Shown: positions 1-9,985, counted from the stretch's first letter. The stretch: 64,000 nt of DNA from Azoarcus sp. (GCA_030656215.1 JAUSOD010000096.1:62001-126000); one strand, 5' to 3'. A program made the numbers and translations. The notes: generated by a model from the letters alone, not told the origin.

Positions 1-234
1 CAGGATGCCGTAGCGGTCCAGCAGCGGGGCCCACAGGAACTTCCAGGTGTAGGGGAACTGGATCAAGGCAAAGGCACCGATCGCCTTCAGCGACAGCCCT
101 TCGGTCTTGAGCCAGGCGGGTAGCAGGTTGAGCAGCAGGTAGAGCGGCAGCCCCGAGGCAAAACCGGTGAAGATGCAGATCAGCATCCGGCGGTTGAGCA
201 GAATGGCGAGCCAGGCGGGGCGGGAAGGGGACAC
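1..234 (-). CDS. ampG: AmpG-like MFS permease, N-terminal part (cut by window edge)
   Basis: Only the first 78 codons are in the window; the rest lies to the left. The frame begins at a GTG (232-234) and reads a short basic N-terminus, then FTGFASGLPLYLLLNLLPAW and further on FPYTWKFLWAPLLDRY. This matches the start of the first two membrane helices of AmpG-type muropeptide permeases, inner-membrane major-facilitator proteins that import anhydro-muropeptides for cell-wall recycling. No good ribosome binding site precedes the GTG, so the start is tentative. Other MFS carriers of the same subfamily are possible because only the N-terminus is visible. Confidence 0.72.
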   Translation of the reverse strand, partial: MSPSRPAWLAILLNRRMLICIFTGFASGLPLYLLLNLLPAWLKTEGLSLKAIGAFALIQFPYTWKFLWAPLLDRYGIL

Positions 235-345
235 GGGCGACTTCGGGCAGGGAGGAGTGCCGATTATCCCAGATCGACCGCCGCTGCAGGGTCGCGTGGT
301 GTAAGCGGAGGGGTCGGACGATGAACGGGAGCGCTCCGTCCGGCC

Positions 346-3300
346 TCAACGGACCGTAATCGAGCCCGCGGCCCGGATCAGCGCCTCGATCTCATCGGCC
401 GGTAGCGGCTTGCTGAAGTGGTAGCCCTGCAACTCGTCACACCCGAGTTCGTGCAGGCGTGCAACCTGCACCGCGGTCTCGACCCCTTCGGCGATCACCG
501 ATAGCCCCAGGTTGTGCGCCAGCGACACCGCGGCGGCGACGATTGCAGCGTCGTTGGCGTCGGTCTCGATGTCCGACACGAAAGAGCGGTCGATCTTCAG
601 ATGATCGATCGGGAACAGCTTCAGGTAGGACAGCGACGAATACCCGGTGCCGAAATCGTCGATCGCGATCTTGATCCCGAGCGTCTTGAGCTGGCCCAGC
701 AGCTCAGCGGCTTCCTGCGGCTTCTCCATGATCGAGCTTTCGGTGATCTCCAGTTCGAGCAACTCGGGCCGCAGGCCGCTGCTGGTGAGCACCTCGGCGA
801 CCCGCGCGGTGAGCTGCCCGGTACGCAGCTGCATTGCCGACAGATTGACCGACATGCGCAGCGGCGGCAGGCCGGCGGATTGCCACTGTCGCGCCTGCCG
901 GCACGCGGTGTCGAGCACCCAGGCGCCGATCTCGACAATCAGGCCGGTCTCTTCGGCCAGCGGAATGAAGCGCACCGGCGGAATCAGTCCATCGACCGGA
1001 TGGCGCCAGCGCAGCAAGGCCTCGACCCCGGTGAGCGCGCCGCTGGCCGCCGCGTACTGGGGCTGGTACCAGAGCTCGAACTCCATGCGCTCCAGCGCCT
1101 GACGCAGCTTGCGTTCGAGTTCGATGCGTTCGAGCGCCACGCGGTTGAGCTCCTCGGCATAGAACTGAACGTTGGCGCGGCCGAGTGCTTTGGCGTGATA
1201 CATCGCCGTATCGGCATTGCGCATCAGGGCGGAGGTGTTGTCGCCATCGTCCGGGTACAGGCTGATGCCGATCGAGGGCGTGGTGTGCAGCATGCTTGTG
1301 CCGACCTCGTAAGGCTGCGAAAGGTGTGCAAGGACTTTCTCCGCGGCATGAGTGGCATCGCTTGCGTTGTTGAGGTTCTGCAGCACGACCACGAACTCGT
1401 CACCACCCAGGCGTGCCACGATGTCGGTGTCGCGCACCGTTTCGCGCAGGCGGTCGGCCACCTGAACCAGCAGCGCATCGCCCACATGATGGCCGAGCGA
1501 GTCGTTGATGGTCTTGAACCGATCGAGATCGAGGAACAGCACCCCCACCCGCTTTTCGGTGCGACGTGCGATGGCGATCGCCTGTTTCAGGCGCACCCCG
1601 AGCGAAAAGCGATTCTCCAGCCCGGTCAGGGTATCGTGATGCGCCAGATGCTGGATTGCGGCCTCGGCACGCTTGCGTTCGGTAATGTCCGAGAAGATGG
1701 CAATGTAATGGGTGGGGGACGCCGCCGCCGCTTCGCGTACCGCGCTGATCGATAGCCAGCGCGGATAGGCTTCCCCGTTGGCGCGCAGGCCGATGGTTTC
1801 GCCGGCCCAGAAGCCGGCTGTGTCGATTGCCTCCCAAGAAAGGCTGCTTGCAGCCTTGTCTTCGTTGTCGTCGGGCCTGAAGGTGCTTCCGGCCACCTTC
1901 TTCGCGGCGAAGCCGGTAATCACCGCATGCGCTGGATTCACCGACACGATCCGGTGCTGGCTGTCGGTAATCACGATGGCTTCCGGACTGTGCTCGAACA
2001 CCTTGTCGGCCAGCAGAAGACGCTCTTCGGTGTGGCGGAGCTCGGTGATGTCTGTGTAGAGGGTCACAAAGCCGCCGTTGGCTACCGGCTGGCCCTGTAT
2101 GTCGAGCACCGTGCCATCGGGTCGAACGCGCTCGAATCGGTGTGCCTGGGCCTTGCGCGCTCGCGTCAGCAATTCGGCGACGATGGTGTCCGGGTCACCA
2201 CTGCCGTACTCGCCACGTTCGGCATTGAAACGCAGCAGCGCTTCGAGGCTGGGCAGCCCATGCGCAAACAGCGATTCCGGAAAATCGAGCAGGCGGCGCA
2301 ACTGGTCGTTGCAGGCGATGACCTGCAGATCCTTGTCGATCAGCGAAACCGCATTCGGGATGTTGTCGATGATGGTGCGCAGGGTGTCGTTCGTGCGTGC
2401 CAGCTGCTCTTCGGTACGTTTGCGCTCGGTGATGTCGGTATAGGTGGTGATGAAACCGGCCACCTTGCCGTCGAGGAAGAGTGGCTCGCCAATCACCAGG
2501 TGCGAGCGACCACTGGGTTTGTTGCGCTCGAAACGGTGCGGCTTGAACTGCTCGGCCAGTGCCCGGCGCTGACGTACCTGTTCGGCCGGATCGCCCGGAC
2601 CATAGTCGCCGCGCAATGCCGGGACCATGATCAGGTCGTCGAAACTGACGTCCTGCACCACGATATCGGGTGGCAGCTCAAGGATCTCGGCAAACAGGGC
2701 GTTCCAGTACTTCAGGCGCAGGTTCTCGTCGAACACGCTGATGCCCTGAGGCAAGTGGTTGACGATGGCGGTGAGATAGGCGGTCTGGCGGTGGAGTTCG
2801 AGCGCAATGGTCTGCTGCGCGGTGATGTCCTGCACCGTGCCGATCGCGCGGCAAGGTGTTCCCTGCGCATCGCACTCGATCTTCAGCTGATTGTGGAAGT
2901 AGCGGATGCTGCCGTCAGCATGGATCACCCGATAGGCAACTTCGCATTGCTGGCCAGACATATAGGCTGATTTGAGGGTCTTGCTCAGGTGCTCGCGGTC
3001 TTGCGGATGAACCCGGCGCATGAAACCCTCGTAGCTGGCTGGCTCATCGTCCGGGATGCCCAGCAATACCCGGGTCTGTTGTGACCACCACAGGTGATCG
3101 GTGTCGAGCCGTCGTTCCCAGCGCCCGATGTGGGCCATCGACATGGCTTCCTCAAGTTCGGTATGCCGGGCTTTCGCGTCTGCCCGCTGCTTGAACCAGG
3201 CACGCAGTAAGACGACTGTCGTGAGCACCAGCAAGGCCGCGACGGCAAAGCCGGCGTTGGGATTCCCGAGGTACGCAGTGACCCCGACCAGGATTGCCAT

Positions 3301-3366
3301 GGCGAGGGCAATGAGGATGACAAGAGACTGGCGGGCGAAGGATGATCTGGAGGATGTCGGTGACAT
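346..3366 (-). CDS. Membrane PAS-GGDEF-EAL protein (cyclic-di-GMP cyclase/phosphodiesterase)
   Basis: About 1006 residues. Two membrane helices lie near residues 13-31 and 37-56. Four PAS-type sensor domains follow (about 75-185, 195-320, 330-450, 455-575), then GGDEF (about 580-745) and EAL (about 755-1000). The cyclase motif RLGGDEF is intact, with an RxxD inhibitory site five residues before it (RDTD). The phosphodiesterase motif EALLRW and the DDFGTGYSS loop are also intact, so both activities are possible. The start at 3366 (MSPTSSRSS) places the helices right after a short basic N-terminus. In-frame ATGs at 3444 and 3480 would add up to 38 residues with no better ribosome binding site. 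It is transcribed divergently from the next gene. Confidence 0.9.
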   Translation of the reverse strand: MSPTSSRSSFARQSLVILIALAMAILVGVTAYLGNPNAGFAVAALLVLTTVVLLRAWFKQRADAKARHTELEEAMSMAHIGRWERRLDTDHLWWSQQTRVLLGIPDDEPASYEGFMRRVHPQDREHLSKTLKSAYMSGQQCEVAYRVIHADGSIRYFHNQLKIECDAQGTPCRAIGTVQDITAQQTIALELHRQTAYLTAIVNHLPQGISVFDENLRLKYWNALFAEILELPPDIVVQDVSFDDLIMVPALRGDYGPGDPAEQVRQRRALAEQFKPHRFERNKPSGRSHLVIGEPLFLDGKVAGFITTYTDITERKRTEEQLARTNDTLRTIIDNIPNAVSLIDKDLQVIACNDQLRRLLDFPESLFAHGLPSLEALLRFNAERGEYGSGDPDTIVAELLTRARKAQAHRFERVRPDGTVLDIQGQPVANGGFVTLYTDITELRHTEERLLLADKVFEHSPEAIVITDSQHRIVSVNPAHAVITGFAAKKVAGSTFRPDDNEDKAASSLSWEAIDTAGFWAGETIGLRANGEAYPRWLSISAVREAAAASPTHYIAIFSDITERKRAEAAIQHLAHHDTLTGLENRFSLGVRLKQAIAIARRTEKRVGVLFLDLDRFKTINDSLGHHVGDALLVQVADRLRETVRDTDIVARLGGDEFVVVLQNLNNASDATHAAEKVLAHLSQPYEVGTSMLHTTPSIGISLYPDDGDNTSALMRNADTAMYHAKALGRANVQFYAEELNRVALERIELERKLRQALERMEFELWYQPQYAAASGALTGVEALLRWRHPVDGLIPPVRFIPLAEETGLIVEIGAWVLDTACRQARQWQSAGLPPLRMSVNLSAMQLRTGQLTARVAEVLTSSGLRPELLELEITESSIMEKPQEAAELLGQLKTLGIKIAIDDFGTGYSSLSYLKLFPIDHLKIDRSFVSDIETDANDAAIVAAAVSLAHNLGLSVIAEGVETAVQVARLHELGCDELQGYHFSKPLPADEIEALIRAAGSITVR

Positions 3367-3616
3367 GTGCCGGTGTCTGGTGACCCGTTCGTTCGGGTGG
3401 CGACCCGAAACGGGCCCGGTTTCCGTCCAGTAGCAGGTCTGCATTAGCAATGCGTCCGGATTCTGACAGCCGGGTCTCATTCAAACAAGCTTGCGCCGCA
3501 ACACGCTTCACTGAAATTGCGTGGCATTACAATTCGATACCTTGCTTGCACTTATGCCCGAGTGCGCGAACAATGCCGGCATCGAGATGAATACCGCCCA
3601 GCGTAGGAGACCTGCC

Positions 3617-3934
3617 ATGCCCCAAACCGTGATCGTTTTTTTCGGTGAGAACCGGGAGTACGAATTTGTCGTCCACGATACGGACGTGGCCGGACTGGCA
3701 AAAGATCAGGCCCGCGCCTGGCTGTCGAAGGAATTCGAGGACCTGGAGTGCACCCCGTCCAACCCGATGGGCAAGGTGCTGGTGCTGGACATGATTCTGA
3801 ACGTGGCCAAGTACGGCGGTGAACAGCGCTTCAAGCAAGCTGGCGAGTGGGCGAAAAAGTTTGCTGCAGTCACTGCGGTGACCTTGCAGCGACCGGTAAT
3901 GAGGGTGGATGTGGCCAACTTCATCGTCGGCTGA
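3617..3934 (+). CDS. Conserved-looking hypothetical protein, 105 aa
   Basis: A small soluble protein starting MPQTVIVFFGENREYEFVVHD and ending VDVANFIVG. No signal peptide, membrane segment or known motif was recognised. The ATG at 3617 is preceded by a good AGGAGA site (3605-3610), which favours it over an upstream in-frame start at 3521. It is mono-cistronic, divergent from the PAS-GGDEF-EAL gene, and ends just before a strong bidirectional terminator. Function unknown. Confidence 0.75.
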   Translation: MPQTVIVFFGENREYEFVVHDTDVAGLAKDQARAWLSKEFEDLECTPSNPMGKVLVLDMILNVAKYGGEQRFKQAGEWAKKFAAVTAVTLQRPVMRVDVANFIVG

Positions 3935-3951
3935 TCCGTAGCTGTTCCATC

Positions 3952-3990
3952 CGAAACCGGGCCGGGCACAGGCTGCCCGGCCCGGTTTCG
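3952..3990. terminator. Bidirectional hairpin terminator
   Basis: A perfect 17-bp inverted repeat (3952-3968 and 3974-3990) with a 5-nt loop lies between the convergent small hypothetical gene and metW. The outer part of the stem is A/T-containing (GAAA/TTTC) and the inner part is GC-only. It probably serves both transcripts. Confidence 0.8.
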
Positions 3991-3996
3991 TGCATT

Positions 3997-4584
3997 TCAG
4001 TCGCGCCCGAGTCGATACACCGCCATGCTGGCCAGGAAGTTGGCCTCTTCCGTCACCACCTTGCCCTCATCGAAGCCGATGCGCTCGCGTACCGCGATGC
4101 CATTCATCTCGCACAGCGCGTCGAAATCGGCAATGGTGAAGAAGCGCACGTTGGGGGTGTTGAACCACTGGTGTGGCAGGCTTTCCGAGACCGGCATGCG
4201 GCCGTTGAGGATGCTCTGACGATGGCGCCAGTAGCCGAAGTTGGGAAAGCTCACCACCGCCTCGTGGCCCACGCGCAGCATTTCGGCGAGGATGCCCTGG
4301 GTGTTGTGCATGGCCTGCAGCGACAGGCTCATGATCACATGGTCGAAGAAGCCATCTTCAAAATCGGTCAAGCCCTCGTCCATGTTGGCCTGTAGCACGT
4401 TGACCCCGTTCCTGACGCAGGCCAGCAGTTTGTCGGGGTCGTTTTCCACCCCGTAGCCCTGCACCTGCCGCACCTCGATCAGGTGCTTGAGCAGACTGCC
4501 GTCGCCGCAGCCCAGGTCGAGCACCTTCTCGCCCGGTTCGATCCACTGGGTGATGACCTCGTAGTCGTAACGATAGGCAGCCAT
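3997..4584 (-). CDS. metW: Methionine biosynthesis protein MetW
   Basis: 195 residues with a SAM-dependent methyltransferase fold. Motif I reads VLDLGCGDGSLL near residues 21-32, and the conserved MetW segment SFPNFGYWRHR follows near 114-124. MetW is found next to MetX in many proteobacteria and supports homoserine acylation in methionine synthesis; its exact chemistry is not settled. The ATG lies 2 nt after the metX stop codon, so the pair forms one operon under the SAM-II riboswitch upstream of metX. Confidence 0.93.
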   Translation of the reverse strand: MAAYRYDYEVITQWIEPGEKVLDLGCGDGSLLKHLIEVRQVQGYGVENDPDKLLACVRNGVNVLQANMDEGLTDFEDGFFDHVIMSLSLQAMHNTQGILAEMLRVGHEAVVSFPNFGYWRHRQSILNGRMPVSESLPHQWFNTPNVRFFTIADFDALCEMNGIAVRERIGFDEGKVVTEEANFLASMAVYRLGRD

Positions 4585-4586
4585 GC

Positions 4587-5714
4587 TTACACCTTGATGC
4601 GGTCGAACCAGGCGGTCAAAACCGCATGGTAATGGGGTTCGTCGAGCAGGAAGGAGTCGTGCCCGGCCGCGCAGTCGATCTCGGCATAACTCACGTTGCG
4701 GCGGTTGTGCAGCAGGGCATAGACGATTTCGCGCGAGCGTGCCGGCGAGAAGCGCCAGTCGGTGGTGAACGACACCACCAGGAAATCCGCACTGGCGCCG
4801 GCCAGCGCCGTGGTGAGCTTGCCGCCGTGGGCAAAGGCCGGGTCGTAGTAGTCGAGTGCCTTGGTGGTCAGAAGGTAGGTGTTGGCGTCGAAATAGCCGG
4901 CAAACTTGTCACCCTGATAGCGCAGGTAGGACTCGATCTCGAACTCGACATCGTAGCTGTACACCGCCTTTCCGTGGCGCAGGCTGCGGCCGAATTTCTC
5001 CCCCATCGAGTCATCCGACAGATAGGTGATATGACCGATCATGCGTGCCAGCTTGAGCCCGCGGGCCGGCACCACGCCGTGTTCGTAGAAGTTGCCGCCG
5101 TGGAACTCGGGATCGCTGAGGATGGCCTGACGGGCGACTTCGTTGAAGGCGATGTTCTGCGCGGTGAGCTTGGGTGCCGAGGCAATCACGGCGGCGTGGC
5201 CGATCCGCTCGGGGTACTGCAGCGTCCACGACAGCGCCTGCATGCCACCGAGACTGCCGCCGACCACCGCCGCCATCCGCTCGATGCCGAGCCGATCGGC
5301 CAGACGGGCCTGGGTGTCGACCCAGTCTTCAACGGTGACGAAGGGGAAGTCCGCGCCCCAGGGCTTGCCCGTGGCAGGGTTGATCGACAGCGGGCCGGTG
5401 GAGCCGTAGCAACCACCGAGGTTGTTGACCCCGATGACGAAGAACTTGCGCGTGTCGAGCGGCTTGCCCGGGCCCACGAGGTTGTCCCACCAGCCGGTGC
5501 TGTCGGGCTGGTCGGCGTAACGGCCGGCGACATGGTGCGAGCCCGATAGCGCGTGGCACACCAGCACGGCGTTGCTGCGCTCGGCGTTGAGTTCGCCGTA
5601 AGTTTCGTAGACGAGGTCGTAGCTCGGCAGCGTACCGCCGCTGCGCAGCGCCAGCGGGGTATCGAAGTGCGCCGTCTGAGGCGTAACGATGCCTACGGAT
5701 TGGGGTTGGATCAT
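4587..5714 (-). CDS. metX: Homoserine O-acyltransferase MetX
   Basis: 375 residues, alpha/beta-hydrolase fold. It acylates homoserine, the first committed step of methionine synthesis. The nucleophile elbow is [10 protein letters not shown], and the catalytic histidine region is AGHDSFLLD near the C-terminus. Whether the donor is acetyl-CoA or succinyl-CoA cannot be told from sequence alone; MetX proteins paired with MetW are often succinyltransferases. I chose the ATG at 5714 ([10 protein letters not shown]). An in-frame TTG five codons upstream is possible but lies closer to the terminator hairpin. The leader carries a SAM-II aptamer and an intrinsic terminator, so expression should fall when SAM is plentiful. 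Confidence 0.94.
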   Translation of the reverse strand: MIQPQSVGIVTPQTAHFDTPLALRSGGTLPSYDLVYETYGELNAERSNAVLVCHALSGSHHVAGRYADQPDSTGWWDNLVGPGKPLDTRKFFVIGVNNLGGCYGSTGPLSINPATGKPWGADFPFVTVEDWVDTQARLADRLGIERMAAVVGGSLGGMQALSWTLQYPERIGHAAVIASAPKLTAQNIAFNEVARQAILSDPEFHGGNFYEHGVVPARGLKLARMIGHITYLSDDSMGEKFGRSLRHGKAVYSYDVEFEIESYLRYQGDKFAGYFDANTYLLTTKALDYYDPAFAHGGKLTTALAGASADFLVVSFTTDWRFSPARSREIVYALLHNRRNVSYAEIDCAAGHDSFLLDEPHYHAVLTAWFDRIKV

Positions 5715-5730
5715 GGTCGCTGTCTGCAAG

Positions 5731-5769
5731 AAAACAAAACCCAGTCGGCTATAAAACGCGGACTGGGTT
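5731..5769 (-). terminator. Intrinsic terminator of the metX riboswitch
   Basis: In the metX leader a 9-bp stem (5761-5769 pairing with 5738-5746, loop 14 nt) is followed on the RNA by a U-rich run (TTTTGTTTTC). It ends only about 17 nt before the metX ATG and follows directly on the SAM-II aptamer. It is therefore best read as the expression platform of the riboswitch rather than the terminator of an upstream gene. Confidence 0.82.
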
Positions 5770-5828
5770 GCCCTCGCTTTAGCCGTATTTATTGAGCGCC
5801 CGCAAGCTATGGTTCAAATCGGCGCTAG
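5770..5828 (-). ncRNA. SAM-II riboswitch aptamer upstream of metX
   Basis: Read on the minus strand, the leader has a 6-bp P1 stem (AGCGCC at 5826-5821 with GGCGCT at 5800-5795). The loop begins GATTTGAACC, and the 3' strand AATAAATACGGCTAAAG follows P1. These are the conserved blocks of the SAM-II class (GAUUU after P1 5', AUAAAUnnnGCUAAA after P1 3'), which forms an H-type pseudoknot binding S-adenosylmethionine. The location in front of metX, with a terminator immediately 3', fits the known role. I recognised it by eye; a covariance search with RF00521 would settle it. Confidence 0.85.
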
Positions 5829-5834
5829 GGCCCA

Positions 5835-5863
5835 AAAGTAGCGCGCGTGGGAGGAAATGTCAA
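5835..5863 (-). promoter_or_regulatory. Sigma70-type promoter of metX-metW
   Basis: On the minus strand a perfect -35 TTGACA (5858-5863) is separated by 17 nt from a -10-like TACTTT (5835-5840). Transcription would begin near 5828, exactly where the SAM-II aptamer starts. That coincidence supports both calls. Confidence 0.65.
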
Positions 5864-5882
5864 ACGGGGGCTGGTGCCTGCG

Positions 5883-6076
5883 CCAGGGCAGGTGGGGGTG
5901 AGCGCTGCGGGCAGACGTTCGCGGCCTTCGGCTTCCCCGCTGGAAGGACGTCATCGGGGCGGCGATGCAAACTCGGTCGCTGCGCTCCCTCAGACATGCA
6001 TCGCCTTGTTTCCCCGCTGACGCCCTTCCAGCGGGCGCTCTCGACAGCCCGCAGCACTCACCCCCACCCGCCCTTG
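5883..6076. repeat. Long imperfect palindrome between metX and thiS
   Basis: Left arm about 5883-5969 and right arm about 5996-6076 are imperfect inverted copies. Over the outer 22 bases of the core (5891-5912 and 6047-6068) only one base differs. A second well-matched block (CCCGCTGGAAGG) and the innermost GGCGATGCA/TGCATCGCC also pair. The loop is about 26 nt. No gene is supported inside it. It fills most of the roughly 300-bp stretch between the metX promoter and thiS, and looks like a mobile or repeated palindromic unit rather than a simple terminator. Confidence 0.75.
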
Positions 6077-6159
6077 GTGCCATTCCCTGCGATCGCGCGG
6101 GTGGTCGTGGACGCCCATGGTAAGATTTTGCCCCGTCAACCGCCGATTTCACCTCCCGA

Positions 6160-6363
6160 ATGATCCGTATCACGCTCAACGGTCAATCCGTATCTCTTGA
6201 CGATGGCACCACCGTGCTGGCCCTGCTCGAACAGCGCGGGCTGATCGGCAAACGCCTTGCGGTCGAGCGCAATGGCGACATTGTGCCGCGCGCGCGCCAT
6301 GGCGACACCGTGCTCGCCGAGGACGACCGCCTCGAGATCGTGGTCGCGGTCGGCGGCGGCTGA
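6160..6363 (+). CDS. thiS: Sulfur carrier protein ThiS
   Basis: 67 residues with the beta-grasp, ubiquitin-like pattern of ThiS and the diagnostic C-terminal Gly-Gly (ending VVAVGGG). The C-terminal glycine is adenylated and thiocarboxylated and hands sulfur to ThiG for the thiazole of thiamin. It is followed 75 nt later by thiG. No TPP riboswitch was visible upstream. Confidence 0.95.
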   Translation: MIRITLNGQSVSLDDGTTVLALLEQRGLIGKRLAVERNGDIVPRARHGDTVLAEDDRLEIVVAVGGG

Positions 6364-6438
6364 ACAAGGTGTTATCCGGCGTGCCACATTGCTGCGACGA
6401 CGCCCTGCCCTCCTGATCTTCCACTACAGGCCACAGAC

Positions 6439-7224
6439 ATGAACGATCCCCTGGTGATTGCCGGCAAGACCTATGGCTCCCGGCTGCTGGTTGGTACCGG
6501 CAAATACAAGGATTTCGCTGAAACCCGCGCGGCGATCGATGCCAGCGGCGCGGCGATCGTCACCGTGGCGATCCGCCGCACCAACATCGGCCAGAACCCG
6601 GGCGAGCCCAACCTGCTCGACGCCCTGCCGCCCGAGCAGTTCACCATCCTGCCCAATACCGCCGGCTGCTACAGCGCCGACGATGCGGTGCGTACTCTGC
6701 GTCTGGCGCGCGAACTGCTCGACGGCCATGCGCTGGTCAAGCTAGAGGTGCTGGGCGACCCGAAGTCGCTGTTCCCGAACATGCCCGAGACGCTGAAGGC
6801 GGCCGAGACCCTGGTCAGGGACGGCTTCGACGTCATGGTGTACTGCTCCGACGACCCGATTCAGGCAAAGATGCTCGAGGACATCGGCTGCGCCGCGATC
6901 ATGCCGCTGGCCTCGCTGATCGGTTCCGGCATGGGCATCCTCAATCCGTGGAACCTGCGCCTGATCATTGACCAGGCCAAGGTGCCGGTGATTGTCGATG
7001 CTGGCGTCGGCACCGCGTCGGACGCCGCGATCGCGATGGAGCTCGGGTGCGACGGCGTGCTGATGAACACCGCGATCGCGCTCGCCGGTAAGCCGGTGCT
7101 GATGGCCAGCGCAATGAAAAAGGCGGTCGAGGCCGGGCGCGAGGCCTTCCGTGCCGGGCGCATGCCGCGTAAGTTCTACTCCGCGGACCCGAGCTCGCCG
7201 ACTTCGGGCCTGATCGGTTCATGA
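6439..7224 (+). CDS. thiG: Thiazole synthase ThiG
   Basis: 261 residues, TIM-barrel. It condenses 1-deoxyxylulose 5-phosphate, the ThiS thiocarboxylate and dehydroglycine into the thiazole phosphate of thiamin. Typical segments include GTGKYKDF near the start, the VKLEVLGD segment carrying the likely Schiff-base lysine, and phosphate-binding loops near [11 protein letters not shown] and [11 protein letters not shown]. Its stop codon overlaps the trmB start (ATGA at 7221-7224), so translation is probably coupled. Confidence 0.96.
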   Translation: MNDPLVIAGKTYGSRLLVGTGKYKDFAETRAAIDASGAAIVTVAIRRTNIGQNPGEPNLLDALPPEQFTILPNTAGCYSADDAVRTLRLARELLDGHALVKLEVLGDPKSLFPNMPETLKAAETLVRDGFDVMVYCSDDPIQAKMLEDIGCAAIMPLASLIGSGMGILNPWNLRLIIDQAKVPVIVDAGVGTASDAAIAMELGCDGVLMNTAIALAGKPVLMASAMKKAVEAGREAFRAGRMPRKFYSADPSSPTSGLIGS

Positions 7225-7949
7225 GCGAGACCCACGACAGGGTCGAGATCATCGGCCAGGACAGCCCCGAGCATCGCTTCTCAAGTCGCAGCATCCGCAG
7301 CTTCGTGCTGCGCCAGGGGCGTATGTCGGGCGCCCAGCAGCGCTATCTGGACGAGATGCTGCCCCGGATCGGCCTGCCTTATCGGGTCGAACCGATGGAT
7401 CTGGATGCGGTGTTTGGTCGCCACGGGCCGAAGATTTTCGAGATCGGCTTCGGCATGGGTGAAACCACGGCAAAGATCGCGGCGGCGCGGCCGGATCATG
7501 ACTTCCTCGGTATCGAGGTGCATGGCCCGGGCGTTGGCGCTCTATGCAAGCTGGTGGCCGAGAATGGGCTGAGCAACATCCGCATCATGCAGCACGATGC
7601 GGTCGAGGTCCTTCGCGACATGATCCCGGACGGCGCGCTGGCTGGTGTGCATGTGTTCTTTCCCGATCCCTGGCGCAAGGCGCGGCATCAAAAGCGGCGC
7701 ATCATCCAGCCCGATTTCCTTGCGCTGGTCGCGAGCAAGCTGGCGCCGGGCGGATACTTGCACTGTGCCACCGACTGGGAGGACTATGCGCACTGGATGC
7801 TCGAAGTGCTGGCGGCAGAGCCGGCACTCGAAAACACTGCCGACGGTTTTGCGCCGCGTCCAGAGTACCGCCCGCTGACGAAGTTCGAAAACCGAGGTCT
7901 CAAGCTCGGTCATGGCGTATGGGATCTGGTGTTCCGGCGCCGTACCTGA
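7221..7949 (+). CDS. trmB: tRNA (guanine-N7-)-methyltransferase TrmB
   Basis: 242 residues. It methylates G46 in the variable loop of tRNAs with SAM. The SAM-binding motif is [15 protein letters not shown] (about 73-87), and the family signature [16 protein letters not shown] lies near 144-159. Length is normal for the family. It overlaps thiG by four bases; thiG-trmB adjacency is common in betaproteobacteria. Confidence 0.96.
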   Translation: MSETHDRVEIIGQDSPEHRFSSRSIRSFVLRQGRMSGAQQRYLDEMLPRIGLPYRVEPMDLDAVFGRHGPKIFEIGFGMGETTAKIAAARPDHDFLGIEVHGPGVGALCKLVAENGLSNIRIMQHDAVEVLRDMIPDGALAGVHVFFPDPWRKARHQKRRIIQPDFLALVASKLAPGGYLHCATDWEDYAHWMLEVLAAEPALENTADGFAPRPEYRPLTKFENRGLKLGHGVWDLVFRRRT

Positions 7950-7981
7950 TTCATTACAACAACAGATAGCGAGGCAAGACC

Positions 7982-9814
7982 GTGGTCGGTGGCATGTTCA
8001 GGTTTATCGGTAGGGTCTTGCGGGCGCTGTGGCGCTGGCTCGACGCGGTGCGCCGCACCGTGTTCAACCTGGCCCTGCTGCTGCTGATCGGGTTTGCGCT
8101 GGCGCTATTCTTCCAGCCCGATCCGAAGGTGCCCGAGGGCGCGGTACTGGTGCTGCGGCCATCCGGTTCCTTGGTCGAACAGCGTTTGCTGGAGGAGCCG
8201 TTGGCCCTGCTGCGCAGTGGTGCAGGACGGGGTGGGCAGACGGTCGTGCATGACCTGATCGAGGTCGTACGGGCCGCGCGTGACGATCAGCGCATCGCCG
8301 CGCTGGTGCTCGAGACCGACGATCTCGAGAGCGCGGGATTGTCCAAACTGGCCGAACTGCGCACCGCCATCGCCGACTTCAAGGCTGCCGGCAAACCGGT
8401 GCTGGCGCGCGGCGAGCATTTCAGCCAGGCGCAGTACTACCTCGCCTCGATTGCCGACGAGGTCCAGCTGTCGCCCGACGGTTTCGTACTGTTGCGCGGG
8501 CTGGCGCGCTACTCGAGCTATTTCCGCGGCGCGCTCGATGCGCTCGGGATCAAGGTCCATGTATTCCGCGTGGGCGAGTACAAATCCTTCTCCGAGCCCT
8601 TCACCCGTAGCGACATGTCCGACGAGGACCGGGCCTCCACCCGCGACCTGCTCGATGGCCTGTGGAACCATTTCCGCACCGACGTCGCCGCCGCGCGCAA
8701 ATTGGCACCGGCAGCGCTCGACGGCTACATCACCGGTTATCGCGACGCCCTTGCTGCTACTGGTGGCAATGCCGCTGCGTCGGCGCGTAATGCTGGCCTG
8801 ATCGATGCCTTTTCGACCCCCGACGAATGGCGCACGCAGCTTGTGACACGCTTCGGTGCCGACGAGTCGGGCAAGGACTTCCGCCAGATCGATGCCGGCA
8901 CCTATCTTGCCGTGGCGCGTGCCGCGCGCAAATCGGGGCCGGAGCGGATTGCGGTGCTGGTGGCGCAGGGCGCGATCGCCGATGGCGAGCAGCCTCCCGG
9001 TGTGGTTGGCGGCGACACCTTTGCACGCATGATCCGCGAGGCTCGCGAGGACGACGCGGTCAAGGCGCTGGTGGTGCGGATCGACAGCCCGGGCGGCAGC
9101 GCGTGGGCATCCGAACTGATCCGCCGCGAACTTGAACTCACCCGCAAGGCGGGCAAGCCGGTAGTCGCGTCGATGAGCTCGGTCGCCGCTTCGGGGGGGT
9201 ACTGGATAGCTGTCGGCGCCGATGAAATCTGGGCAGCACCGACCACCGTGACCGGGTCGATCGGCATTTTTGCGATGTTCCCGGATTTCTCCGAGCCCTT
9301 GAAGCGGCTGGGGATCACCTTTGACGGCGTGGCCACGGCGCCGCTAGCCGGTGCGCTCGACCCGCGTCAGCCGCTGGATCCGGTCGCCGCCGAGGCGATG
9401 CAACTCGGCATCGAACACGGTTACCGACGTTTTCTCGAAACCGTGGCCGGTGCGCGCAACATGAGCGTCGACGAAGTCGACCTGGTCGCGCGCGGCCGGG
9501 TATGGACGGGCGAGGCGGCCGAGGGACTCGGGCTGGTCGATCATGTGGGCGGGCTGGAGGCTGCCGTGGTGGCTGCCGCACAACGTGCCGGCATCGAGCG
9601 CTACACCCTGGTGTGGCCGGCGGTGGGGCTATCCCCGGGGCAGTTGCTGATGCAGCGGCTGCTCAGCGTCACCGGTCTGGAAGGGATCGCCCATGCGCGC
9701 GCGGACTCGCCGCTGGCGCACCTGCTGGGGCGCTTGCAGGCAGATGCCAATGACTTGATGCGCTGGAACGATCCGCAGCACCTCTACGTCCATTGCCTGT
9801 GCGAAGCGCCCTGA
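7982..9814 (+). CDS. sppA: Signal peptide peptidase SppA, 67-kDa type
   Basis: 610 residues with two tandem peptidase S49 halves, as in the long enterobacterial SppA. One N-terminal membrane helix spans about residues 23-41. The catalytic lysine should be in the first half (GEYKSFSEPF) and the nucleophilic serine in the second (MSSVAASGGYW). The enzyme degrades cleaved signal peptides in the inner membrane. The GTG at 7982 is chosen because GAGG at 7971-7974 lies at proper spacing; an ATG four codons later (7994) is the alternative. It probably belongs to the thiS-thiG-trmB transcript. Confidence 0.93.
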   Translation: MVGGMFRFIGRVLRALWRWLDAVRRTVFNLALLLLIGFALALFFQPDPKVPEGAVLVLRPSGSLVEQRLLEEPLALLRSGAGRGGQTVVHDLIEVVRAARDDQRIAALVLETDDLESAGLSKLAELRTAIADFKAAGKPVLARGEHFSQAQYYLASIADEVQLSPDGFVLLRGLARYSSYFRGALDALGIKVHVFRVGEYKSFSEPFTRSDMSDEDRASTRDLLDGLWNHFRTDVAAARKLAPAALDGYITGYRDALAATGGNAAASARNAGLIDAFSTPDEWRTQLVTRFGADESGKDFRQIDAGTYLAVARAARKSGPERIAVLVAQGAIADGEQPPGVVGGDTFARMIREAREDDAVKALVVRIDSPGGSAWASELIRRELELTRKAGKPVVASMSSVAASGGYWIAVGADEIWAAPTTVTGSIGIFAMFPDFSEPLKRLGITFDGVATAPLAGALDPRQPLDPVAAEAMQLGIEHGYRRFLETVAGARNMSVDEVDLVARGRVWTGEAAEGLGLVDHVGGLEAAVVAAAQRAGIERYTLVWPAVGLSPGQLLMQRLLSVTGLEGIAHARADSPLAHLLGRLQADANDLMRWNDPQHLYVHCLCEAP

Positions 9815-9985
9815 ACGGGTTCCGCCATCGGAAGCCGCACGGATCCGCTGATGTGCGTAAAATAAGCGTTTTCTAATAATAGAGCTGGCCGGGTACTGCT
9901 GGTCCGTTTTGCGGGGCGACGTGCGGCATGCCGTTGCCCGGTCGAGCCATGGGCAGCGTTCCGGTCTGAACCGGGATTTGCCCCA

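Noticed and set aside
5738-5769. Terminator of a gene upstream of metX
   Set aside because: No gene ends there on the minus strand; the hairpin follows a SAM-II aptamer and a promoter, so it belongs to the metX riboswitch.
6077-6159. TPP riboswitch in front of thiS
   Set aside because: I found no CUGAGA-type thi-box or matching stems in this interval.
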